DNA of 24,257 nucleotides from a virus. The stretch lies in the IMG/VR virus record IMGVR_UViG_3300035698_013615, positions 1 through 24,257 of that record. One strand, 5' to 3'. Shown piece by piece: positions 14,898 through 22,128 of the stretch; the first letter of the stretch is position 1, and the number at the start of each line of letters is the position of its first letter. The notes under the pieces are model-generated. The model was not told where the DNA came from and ran no database searches. It was given only the letters and a program-made list of their open reading frames with translations. Position numbers and translations under genes: made by a program.

Positions 14898-15404
14898 ATG
14901 GCTGGATTTCTAGATTCATTAAGCAGAATGTTTATGGGACAAGAGGGTGGTCCATTACAAACTTCTCGCTACGCCCCAGAACAAGAATCAATTTTAAACC
15001 AATTTATGAAGAGAGGTGCAGCTGCATCTGATTTTGGTCCTATAGAACAACAAGAAAAACAACGATTCTCTGAAGAAACAGTTCCTGGATTAGCAGAAAG
15101 ATTTACTGCAATGGGTGGTGGTCAAAGATCTAGCGCTTTTGAAGGAGCACTTGGACAAGCATCTGCTGGATTAGGAACAGGGCTTAGTGCTTTGCGTTCA
15201 CAATATGGCATGCAACAAGCTCAAATGGGATTTCAACCACGATTTGATACTGACTATATGCAACGACAACCAGGATTAATTGAACAAGGTATAGGTCCAG
15301 CATTAGGAATTGCCGGTAAAGCTGGTCAGCAATATGGAGAAAACAACGTAGACGCAAAAGGAATGGTGGCTGGAATAATGAAACTTTTAGCATTATTAGC
15401 ATAG
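14898..15404 (+). CDS. Internal virion (ejection-type) protein, 168 aa
   Basis: ATG 14898 has AGGGAG upstream. The protein is Gln/Gly/Ala-rich with MAGFLDSLSRMFMG at the start, FMKRGAAASDFGPIEQQEKQRFSEETVPGLAERF in the middle, and a helical block with RSSAFEGALGQASAGLGTGL and LRSQYGMQQAQMGF. The C-terminus is hydrophobic (GMVAGIMKLLALLA). This composition and the placement just before two larger internal proteins are typical of phage proteins packed in the capsid and ejected with the DNA. The hydrophobic ends could help membrane insertion. Confidence 0.6.
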   Translation: MAGFLDSLSRMFMGQEGGPLQTSRYAPEQESILNQFMKRGAAASDFGPIEQQEKQRFSEETVPGLAERFTAMGGGQRSSAFEGALGQASAGLGTGLSALRSQYGMQQAQMGFQPRFDTDYMQRQPGLIEQGIGPALGIAGKAGQQYGENNVDAKGMVAGIMKLLALLA

Positions 15405-15413
15405 GATAATAAT

Positions 15414-16127
15414 ATGAGACAAATAATTAATGATCCATCTTTTGCAACAAATATTGCAACCGGTCTTACTTCGTTATTAAAAAACAAGCTTGTTCAGATG
15501 ACGGATAGACAGCAAAAAGCAGGTGTAACTAAAGCGATGACTCCTTTGTTTGGAGAAGAAAATGCAAAGGCTTTTTCTGGTTTACCAGAAAATCAACTCC
15601 CACAATTATTGAAAACTCTTATGTCCTCTGGTAGTGATGGAGGAGGAGAACAGAATCCTTTTATGCAATCTCTGTTACAAAACATGCAACAACCGACTAA
15701 TAGTGGCGGTCCTGAAACTGATCAATTTCAACAAATGATGCAACAAGCAGGATCAAAACAACAAGGTCTTCCAAGTCAAGAAGGACCTTATGGTGCTTAT
15801 GCAGCTCAAATGCGAGGAGAACCTATTGAAGGTCCAACAAAAGAAACTCCATCTTCTAAGTCAGGACAAAGAGCATTATCTGGAGCTGTTGTTAAAATTA
15901 GTAATAAAATAAAAAAACTTCGTACATCTGGTAGAGATGTTCCTAGCAATATTAGAAAAGATTTACATGCTCTTGGGTTGCCAAAAGAAGACATAGAAGC
16001 AATAATTGCTAATGATCTTACTCCAAGACTTACAGATTACTTTTTAAATAAAACAAAAAAACGCGACGGAAGTTTTGATCCTAAAAAGGCTCGTCTTCTT
16101 GCAAAGAAGTATGGGTTTAAGGCATAA
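15414..16127 (+). CDS. Probable internal virion protein, 237 aa
   Basis: ATG 15414 follows AGGATAATA. The N-terminal 75 residues are helical (FATNIATGLTSLLKNKLVQM, NQLPQLLKTLMSSG). A Gln/Met/Gly-rich, probably disordered stretch follows (about 76-150, including MQSLLQNMQQP and FQQMMQQAGSKQQ). The C-terminal 85 residues are basic and helical (SNKIKKLRTSGRDVPSNIRKD, then FDPKKARLLAKKYGFKA). No enzyme motif is visible. The gene ends 2 nt before the large ejection protein and is probably part of the same injection complex, an inference from context. Confidence 0.6.
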   Translation: MRQIINDPSFATNIATGLTSLLKNKLVQMTDRQQKAGVTKAMTPLFGEENAKAFSGLPENQLPQLLKTLMSSGSDGGGEQNPFMQSLLQNMQQPTNSGGPETDQFQQMMQQAGSKQQGLPSQEGPYGAYAAQMRGEPIEGPTKETPSSKSGQRALSGAVVKISNKIKKLRTSGRDVPSNIRKDLHALGLPKEDIEAIIANDLTPRLTDYFLNKTKKRDGSFDPKKARLLAKKYGFKA

Positions 16128-16129
16128 AA

Positions 16130-19100
16130 ATGGCAGATATTTTTGATAATCGTGCTAATCAACTTTCTTCACCTAAGAAAAGTAAAAATTCGTTTAAAAA
16201 ACAGGCTGAATATTATAACAAAACAAAAACGTTCTTTTCTGAATCACCTGAAGGACAAGATCTTGGAACTACATTTAAACAAGGAATACAGGGATCGTCC
16301 CTTGGTCAAGCCTTAGGTTTTAGTCCAACAGATATGACAACCAATGTTCCTATGTCACAAAGTCTTACTAAAGCAGCTGGGACTATTGCTGGAGATATTC
16401 CTGCAATGACAGGTGGAGCAACGATTGGTGGATTAGTTGGTGGTCCTGTTGGTGCAGGAGCTGGTGCGTTTGCATTTCCAGAATTAATCAAACAGATTCA
16501 AGAATATCGAAGAAAGCCCAAAAAAGAACGATTGCTTGATAAAATAAGTGATGTTGCACAAATACCTTGGCAAACGGTAAAGCAAGGAGTAGTTGGCGCA
16601 GCAACAAGTTTTGCAGGAGCTCTAGCGCCACTTATTAAGTTTTCTAATCCAGCTGTATCTAGAGTTGCTAAAAGTGCGTTAGGCGAAGCGCTTGTAAAAG
16701 GTGGAGCAGAATTTGCTGGAATGACAGGTTCGCAATCTGTACTTGAAGGAAGAGTTCCATCAGTTAGAGAGCTCGGGGAGAATGCTATTTTACTTGGTGG
16801 TATGAAGGGTGTTGGATTAGCTGCAAAGGGAATTAGAGCAGTAACTCCAGAATCTATAAAGGCACCTATTGGTAAAGCAGTAGAATCTGTTAAAGCAAAA
16901 GCTTCTGGATTGATACCTGAAGCAGCTAAACAAAAGGTTCAGCAATATAAAGATTCTCAAAAATATTATAATTTGCTTAGAAAACATATTGGTGAAAAGA
17001 ATAAATCTATTGTTGAAAGCCAGTTTAAATGGCGCAACGAATTAGAAAAAGCACAAATTAAAGAAAAATTAACTCCTAAACAATTAGAAGAAGCACTTTA
17101 TTACAGACAAAAAACAGGAAATCCATCTATTAAAGGTGATACATACGAACAACTTTCAACTCGTATCCCTAAAGAATTACAAAAGACAGTTGATACTGTT
17201 ATTGATGATCATTTTAAAACAACTCGTGAATTTATGAATAAACATAAATATATAAAAGATGTAAATCCACGAGACGCCCTTGTTGATAAATATATGCCTG
17301 GTATGTATGAACCAAGTAAAGATTTTGGAAAGGTTTACGACAAGGTAGCAAAACAATTAAAATTTAAGAATCCAATGGCTGAAATGAAAAACTTTTTGGA
17401 TTACCAAGAAGCTTTTGAGAAGGCCGGTTTAAAACCACGATTTAAGAACATTTTTCAGATGATGGAAGGTTATGACAGAACTTTCGCTAGAACAGTTTCT
17501 GGCGCCAATATGTTACAGGATCTTGAGGGTTTGCAATCAAAATCAGACAGTCCAATTGTAGTAACCAATAGAACTCCTAAGTTATATAAAATTGCTCAAC
17601 AGGCTGGATTTGTTCCTTTTGATGATTTCACATTGCGAGGATATACAAAAAAAGGTACTACATCTGGAAAACCAACACTTATGCCCGCACTTGTTGCGCC
17701 AGAAGCAGCCGGAGCATTTAAAGGTATTTTTAGTCAAGAAGCATTTAAACCAAAAAGTCCATTTCTAAAGGCATATGATACTCTTGGTGATATGGCTAGA
17801 TTTGGAAGAGTTAGACTTTCATTCTTCCATTTTGTTCCATTAACAGAAAGTTCTGCTGGAGCGCTTGGCGTTCGAAAGGCTTTTAATTTTAGAAACATTG
17901 CAGAGCAGGGAAACGACTTACGTGGTAATGCTGAGTTTATGTCTGATGCCGCAGAGCATGGACTTAAAGTTGAACCAGTTGAACGTTACCAACGAGCTAA
18001 AAAACTTGGTGCAAAAACTCAAGAACTTGCAGATAGATTAAGTGAAAAAGCTTTAAAAAAGATTCCAGAAAAAGTAGTAGATGTTTCCGGTAAGGCGTTA
18101 AAGGCAATTTCATCTCCATTGCGAACTCTTGCTCGTGCTCAAAAGTATTTGTTTGAACAATATCATCCAAATCTTAAAGCTGTTACATATCAAAATTTTA
18201 TTGATAAAGCGTTTAGTGAATTAGTTGCTGAAGGAAAAGCTCCTTCTGCAGCAGAGCGAACTAAGATTAAATACGACATGGCAGATTTAACTAATGCGCT
18301 ATATGGTGGTCAAAACTGGGAAATACAACGTGTATTTAATTCTCCTCAATACCGCAAATGGTTAAGTCGTGCTATTGGATATCCTGACTGGTGCTCGGAT
18401 TATGACACTAGAGCCATGACAAAAACAGGTTGGAAATACCACCACGAGCTTTCTATTGGTGATGAGATTATGGCTTTTGATCCAAAGACAAAAAATCTCG
18501 TTTGGAATAAGTTAAATGATATGTATGTAAATACTGATTATGATGGAGACATGGTTCAAATCAAGAATTATAATCGAGCCATAATGGTAACTCCAGATCA
18601 TACGTGTTATGTAGAACATGATAAAAGCAGGAAGAATCTTATTCTAAAAGCTGCTGAGCTTAATACTCATCATAAGATTCCAAGGTGTGCAGATTTTGCT
18701 ATATCAGAAAAAGAAATTTACAATGATTATCTCATTAAGATAGTTGGTTGGCTTGTTACTGATGGGCATATATTTAAACGCAAAAGAAAGAAAGTTGACG
18801 GAACTTTTTCTTCTAATTATGAAGCAAGAATTACCCAAACTAAACCACATACGGTTGAGATTTTAAAAGATCTAGGATTAAGTTTTTACGTAGATATGAA
18901 AAACTATGATCATGGAAAGTTTAAGGCTAATTATCCAAAATATGTGTTTAGAATTCCGACAGATGAAGTAAAAAACATTATTGATGCAGGTATAAATGCT
19001 GAAGACAAGACACTTACATGGAAATTTCTAAGCAAACTTAGCAAGCGACAATTAGAACTTTTATATGAAACGATGATGTTTGGTGACGGAACAGGTCAGA

Positions 19101-20182
19101 ATAGATTTTGTGGTAAAGAACGCGCAGTATTTTATATGACATTGGTTCAAGCAATGCTAGGAAAGCCTACAACATTTTATCAACAAGAAAAAAACTGCTG
19201 GCGAACAAGGATAGTAAAATCGAAAACAATATCTTGTCATGATAAAAAAATAATTAGCTATAAAGGTACAATTTGGTGCCCATCTGTAGATACTGGGTTT
19301 TGGGTTGCAGAACGCAAAGGCCTTATGTTTATAACAGGTAATACAACGTCAGCAGTACGCCAAGCAGCCAATGTATTTTCTGGTGGACTCAAAGGACAAA
19401 ATGCTAGAAATTATTGGATTAAGTTTGGCGTGAATTCTGTTGCTGCTCATTCATTATTACAGTTTATGTTTGGGGGTATGGAACAATCAGATAAGAAAGA
19501 TTATAGCGTTAAAGGAATTCGCTGGAATCCTGAAAAAGCTAGACAGTCTGTATTAAGTCCTGATCCAATTGAATGGTTTAAATTCCCATTGCCAGATGTT
19601 CCTGTAAAAATAGGTGGGAAAATGTTCAATCCTGGACGTGATGCAGGAACTAAGTGGAAACCAGAAGGTACAAAACTATATTCTCATTTTGGTAAACAAG
19701 CACTTGAAATAAAAGATGAAATGTATCATCCATTTAGCACGCTTTTTAGTAAATCAAATCCTTTAATTCAAATGGCGTGGAAGCAAGTTCTTGGTTCATC
19801 TCCAAGTAAAAGAGATCCATTTGCAGTTCGAAGCAGATATGTTCCTGCGTCTAGAAAATGGGAAGCATGGGATGCAACTAAAAAAGGAACTCCTGAACGA
19901 TTTGTTTCAAGGGCAGCACAACTTGTAGAAGATGTAGCACCATTTTCAATGCATGCGTTAAAGCAGCATGGAGTTGCTCCATATTTGGCTACTGGTCTTG
20001 CAAGTGTTCCTATATCCAAAGGAACAACTAAATACAAAGCTGAACCAGAATTAGAAAAAGCATTTAAGAAAAATGATATTAAAACGGTAAATAGAATTAG
20101 AACTGCTCTTAAAGATAATGGATGGAGCGATAAACAAATAAGATTAATCATTAATAAAGCAAGAAAAGCATCAAAAGATTAA
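16130..20182 (+). CDS. Large internal/ejection protein interrupted by an intein
   Basis: The frame of 1350 codons encodes a host protein of about 1033 residues plus a 317-residue intein (residues 755-1071). The host protein has a polar start and a Gly/Ala-rich hydrophobic stretch (about 82-120, GGATIGGLVGGPVGAGAGAF). It also has long Lys/Glu-rich helical regions (about 270-350) and conserved-looking blocks such as FGRVRLSFFHFVPLTESSAG and YGGQNWEIQRVFNSPQYRKW. It ends in a basic tail (IRLIINKARKASKD). I recognise no enzyme domain. Length, position after two internal proteins and the mixture of helical and hydrophobic segments suggest an ejection protein that helps DNA cross the envelope. It starts 2 nt after the previous stop, with AAGG as a weak site. 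The insertion site reads GYPDW, then intein, then TTSAVRQA. Confidence 0.75.
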   Translation: MADIFDNRANQLSSPKKSKNSFKKQAEYYNKTKTFFSESPEGQDLGTTFKQGIQGSSLGQALGFSPTDMTTNVPMSQSLTKAAGTIAGDIPAMTGGATIGGLVGGPVGAGAGAFAFPELIKQIQEYRRKPKKERLLDKISDVAQIPWQTVKQGVVGAATSFAGALAPLIKFSNPAVSRVAKSALGEALVKGGAEFAGMTGSQSVLEGRVPSVRELGENAILLGGMKGVGLAAKGIRAVTPESIKAPIGKAVESVKAKASGLIPEAAKQKVQQYKDSQKYYNLLRKHIGEKNKSIVESQFKWRNELEKAQIKEKLTPKQLEEALYYRQKTGNPSIKGDTYEQLSTRIPKELQKTVDTVIDDHFKTTREFMNKHKYIKDVNPRDALVDKYMPGMYEPSKDFGKVYDKVAKQLKFKNPMAEMKNFLDYQEAFEKAGLKPRFKNIFQMMEGYDRTFARTVSGANMLQDLEGLQSKSDSPIVVTNRTPKLYKIAQQAGFVPFDDFTLRGYTKKGTTSGKPTLMPALVAPEAAGAFKGIFSQEAFKPKSPFLKAYDTLGDMARFGRVRLSFFHFVPLTESSAGALGVRKAFNFRNIAEQGNDLRGNAEFMSDAAEHGLKVEPVERYQRAKKLGAKTQELADRLSEKALKKIPEKVVDVSGKALKAISSPLRTLARAQKYLFEQYHPNLKAVTYQNFIDKAFSELVAEGKAPSAAERTKIKYDMADLTNALYGGQNWEIQRVFNSPQYRKWLSRAIGYPDWCSDYDTRAMTKTGWKYHHELSIGDEIMAFDPKTKNLVWNKLNDMYVNTDYDGDMVQIKNYNRAIMVTPDHTCYVEHDKSRKNLILKAAELNTHHKIPRCADFAISEKEIYNDYLIKIVGWLVTDGHIFKRKRKKVDGTFSSNYEARITQTKPHTVEILKDLGLSFYVDMKNYDHGKFKANYPKYVFRIPTDEVKNIIDAGINAEDKTLTWKFLSKLSKRQLELLYETMMFGDGTGQNRFCGKERAVFYMTLVQAMLGKPTTFYQQEKNCWRTRIVKSKTISCHDKKIISYKGTIWCPSVDTGFWVAERKGLMFITGNTTSAVRQAANVFSGGLKGQNARNYWIKFGVNSVAAHSLLQFMFGGMEQSDKKDYSVKGIRWNPEKARQSVLSPDPIEWFKFPLPDVPVKIGGKMFNPGRDAGTKWKPEGTKLYSHFGKQALEIKDEMYHPFSTLFSKSNPLIQMAWKQVLGSSPSKRDPFAVRSRYVPASRKWEAWDATKKGTPERFVSRAAQLVEDVAPFSMHALKQHGVAPYLATGLASVPISKGTTKYKAEPELEKAFKKNDIKTVNRIRTALKDNGWSDKQIRLIINKARKASKD
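18392..19342 (+). other. Intein with LAGLIDADG homing endonuclease (317 aa)
   Basis: The intein starts at Cys755 (TGC 18392-18394) and ends at Asn1071 (AAT 19340-19342), followed by Thr1072 as the +1 nucleophile. Block A reads CSDYDTRAMTKTGW, followed by LSIGDEIMAFDP. Block B is VTPDHTCYV with Thr821 and His824. Two LAGLIDADG motifs are visible: IVGWLVTDGH (871-880, Asp878) and LLYETMMFGDG (977-987, Asp986). Block F/G is DTGFWVAERKGLMFITGN. The penultimate residue is Gly rather than the usual His, a variation known in some active inteins. All the splicing residues are present, so it should splice itself out. The endonuclease would cut intein-less alleles and spread the element. Confidence 0.9.
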
Positions 20183-20183
20183 C

Positions 20184-20627
20184 TTATTTCTCTCTTCTTA
20201 ATTTTTCTACAAGTGCCCTTATAACATATTTTGTAAGGGTACAATTTTTTTCTTCAGTAGTTTTATATAAATAACTATGTATTTTTTCTGGTAAATCTAC
20301 GCTTAATCGACGCCTTCCATTTCGCGAAAAGGCCAATAGGCTTTTTTTTTTATTAATCTTCTTTGCTATTTCTTCTCTTTTTGTAAGATATAAATGCTTT
20401 GGATTAACACACATTCTGTTATTACAGGTTTTTCCTATACACATCTTGTATGGAATCTCTCCATTATATATAATCCAGCTTACTCTATGAGCATTTGTAC
20501 TTAGATCTTTATAGAAGAATCGAGGATATCCTTTATTATTAGGTTTTCCTGTCCATAGCCAACAATCATCTTCGGTTTCACCTTTTAAGATATTCTTTTT
20601 AAAGCGCAATATTGTCTTTAATTTCAT
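20184..20627 (-). CDS. HNH-type protein fused to a ribbon-helix-helix domain, 147 aa
   Basis: The only clear minus-strand gene, ending 1 nt from the ejection-protein stop. I place the start at 20627, with AAAGGAG upstream; an in-frame ATG at 20663 lacks a site. Residues about 20-80 show an HNH pattern: CWLWTG, AHRVSWIIYNGEIPYKM, then CNNRMCVNPKHLYLT. His47, Asn75, Pro76 and His78 are present. In family members I recall, the sequence before CxN carries H-x-C; here it reads GKTC, so a usual active-site His seems replaced by Lys66. Residues 105-147 (RRLSVDLPEKIHSYLYKTTE, LTKYVIRALVEKLRREK) form a ribbon-helix-helix DNA-binding domain. Either a homing-type nuclease with a different DNA-binding module, or a DNA-binding regulator derived from one. 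Confidence 0.8.
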   Translation of the reverse strand: MKLKTILRFKKNILKGETEDDCWLWTGKPNNKGYPRFFYKDLSTNAHRVSWIIYNGEIPYKMCIGKTCNNRMCVNPKHLYLTKREEIAKKINKKKSLLAFSRNGRRRLSVDLPEKIHSYLYKTTEEKNCTLTKYVIRALVEKLRREK

Positions 20628-20646
20628 AATACTCCTTTTTCCTGGA

Positions 20647-20675
20647 AACATAGACCAGTTCATTGTTTATGTCAA
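20647..20675 (-). promoter_or_regulatory. Sigma70-type promoter for the HNH-RHH gene
   Basis: On the minus strand TTGACA (20670-20675, perfect -35) is followed after exactly 17 nt by TATGTT (20647-20652, 4 of 6 for a -10). Transcription would start about 7 nt later, just before the ribosome binding site, giving a very short leader. The gene therefore does not depend on the phage late transcripts, which run in the other direction. Confidence 0.7.
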
Positions 20676-20759
20676 CATTTGTTTTAAGATGTTTGCGTAA
20701 TTAATATATTAGTTGTTAGCTTACGATATTGTATCTTTTTATTTTTTATAGGAGGTAGT

Positions 20760-21350
20760 ATGGCAAGTTATCACAAGAACCAATTAAATGCTTCAGCATT
20801 TGCACCATTGATGTTCGATGATGTATATCCTGCTCCAGTAATTGGAAGTAGAGCCCCTACAACATCTGACAAAGCTGAATATGGAACAATCTGGGTAGAT
20901 AAAACAGCTGATACTGTATACATACTTACAAGTATTGTAGCAAACTCAGCAACATGGAAGAATCTTAGTGGCGGAGCAGGAACATTTGTAACTGTAACAG
21001 CAACTGGAGCAATTCTTGGCGCAACATCTATTACAGCAACAGCTGGAGCTATTACAGCAACCGCTGGAGCCGTAGTTGCTGGAACAACAGTAACAGGTGG
21101 AACAGGCGTAACAGCAACTACAGGTAATATAACTTGTACCGCTGGAGATGTTGAAGCAGCTACAGCAACTAAAGGATTTATTTGTGGGTCTGGACTAAAA
21201 ATTATTGATGGAGCTGGAACACCTCATGCATCAGTTACAGCGCCAAAAGGTTCTCTTTATTTAAGAACTGATGGAACGACAACAAACGACAGAATATACG
21301 TGAATACTGATAGTTCAACCACATGGACAGCTCTTACAACAGCTGCATAA
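20760..21350 (+). CDS. Tail-fibre-like virion protein with Gly/Thr/Ala repeats, 196 aa
   Basis: ATG 20760 has a perfect AGGAGGT site. The N-terminal 75 residues include YGTIWVDKTADTVYILTS and ATWKNLSGGAG, a pattern seen in phage fibre proteins. Residues about 80-140 are repeats of ITATAGA/VTATTGN type, suggesting a trimeric beta-helix shaft. The C-terminus (KGSLYLRTDGTTTNDRIYVN, then TTWTAL) is a small domain that also recurs in phage fibres. It begins the host-recognition block, after the minus-strand HNH gene. About 100 nt follow without a gene, containing a weak inverted repeat ATTCTC/GAGAAT. Confidence 0.7.
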   Translation: MASYHKNQLNASAFAPLMFDDVYPAPVIGSRAPTTSDKAEYGTIWVDKTADTVYILTSIVANSATWKNLSGGAGTFVTVTATGAILGATSITATAGAITATAGAVVAGTTVTGGTGVTATTGNITCTAGDVEAATATKGFICGSGLKIIDGAGTPHASVTAPKGSLYLRTDGTTTNDRIYVNTDSSTTWTALTTAA

Positions 21351-21456
21351 TTTTACATATTATTCTCTTAGTCATGTTTTTATTTCTGGGAGAATTATTG
21401 AGAGTTATATAGAATAATATTGATAATATTTTAATTCTTTAATACGAAGGAGTTTT

Positions 21457-21681
21457 ATGGAAGACAAGAATAAAGAAATGGTCATGGAAGTTAAAAAAGG
21501 GGATTTGGTATTTAAGTTTGAAATTCCTTCTGGAGCTTCTCTTGGAGATTGTTATGATGCTGCATTTGCAGTGGTGAGAAAGATAATATCTCATTTAGAA
21601 AAAGCAATTCCTACAGTCAATAAAGAAAAAGCAGAAGACAAGAAAGAAGAAGTAGCAAAGGGTTCAAAAGAATCTAAATAA
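21457..21681 (+). CDS. Small conserved phage protein, 74 aa
   Basis: ATG 21457 follows AAGGAG. The core KKGDLVFKFEIPSGASLGDCYDAAFAVVRKIISHLEKA is a short beta hairpin plus helix that I recall seeing as a small protein beside fibre genes in similar phages. The C-terminus is a Lys/Glu-rich disordered tail. No function is known to me. It is followed 5 nt after its stop by a terminator hairpin. Confidence 0.65.
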   Translation: MEDKNKEMVMEVKKGDLVFKFEIPSGASLGDCYDAAFAVVRKIISHLEKAIPTVNKEKAEDKKEEVAKGSKESK

Positions 21682-21686
21682 TAACT

Positions 21687-21738
21687 AAATGGAGTAGCAA
21701 CTATGTTAAACGAGATTATAAGTTGCTGCTCCATTTTT
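21687..21738 (+). terminator. Intrinsic terminator with 16-bp stem
   Basis: AAATGGAGTAGCAACT (21687-21702) pairs along its full length with 21721-21736, with a single T-G wobble and an 18-nt loop. A run of five T (21734-21738) closes the structure. It lies between two co-oriented structural genes, so it either ends one transcript or reduces expression of the following fibre genes. I see no strong promoter between it and the next start. Confidence 0.75.
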
Positions 21739-21756
21739 ATTTAAAGGATAGTAGTT

Positions 21757-22098
21757 ATGGCAAATAAGACTGAAATAAGGGCAGGAGTTGAAACTCTTAG
21801 AAGTTTAGCTTTTGGTTCTATTGGTGCAGGTTATGCTGCAGTTGGAACTGGATTCTTAAATCCAGCAAGAATTATGGTTTTATCTAATATTACAGATGTT
21901 ACTTTAACATTTTCTATGGATGGTACTAATGATCATTTTGTATTACCAAGTAAAGGATTTTTAGTACTTGATTTAACATCTAATAAAACATCTGATTCTG
22001 GTTTATTTTTCAAACAAGGAACAATTATATACGTAAAACAAACTGCTGGAGGTCCTGCAGAAGGATCGGCATACGCTTCTATTGTTTTTGGTGAATAA
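21757..22098 (+). CDS. Small conserved virion protein, 113 aa
   Basis: AAAGGA precedes ATG 21757. The product is beta-rich and Gly/Thr-rich: RAGVETLRSLAFGSIGAGYA, then FLNPARIMVLSNITDVTLTF, SMDGTNDHFVLPSKGFLVLDL and FFKQGTIIYVKQT. Proteins of this shape recur in the tail/fibre regions of podovirus-like phages, in my recollection. The pattern is that of a small beta-sandwich that may cap or decorate a fibre. No enzyme motif is visible. Confidence 0.65.
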   Translation: MANKTEIRAGVETLRSLAFGSIGAGYAAVGTGFLNPARIMVLSNITDVTLTFSMDGTNDHFVLPSKGFLVLDLTSNKTSDSGLFFKQGTIIYVKQTAGGPAEGSAYASIVFGE

Positions 22099-22128
22099 TA
22101 AAACTACTTTAAAATTTAGGAGGCTATA

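Noticed and set aside
19768-20151. 127-codon minus-strand open frame opposite the ejection protein
   Set aside because: Composition and lack of a start signal mark it as a shadow of the + strand gene.
20628-20663. Upstream ATG for the HNH-RHH protein
   Set aside because: It would lie between the -35 and -10 boxes of the predicted promoter and has no ribosome binding site, while the ATG at 20627 follows AAAGGAG.
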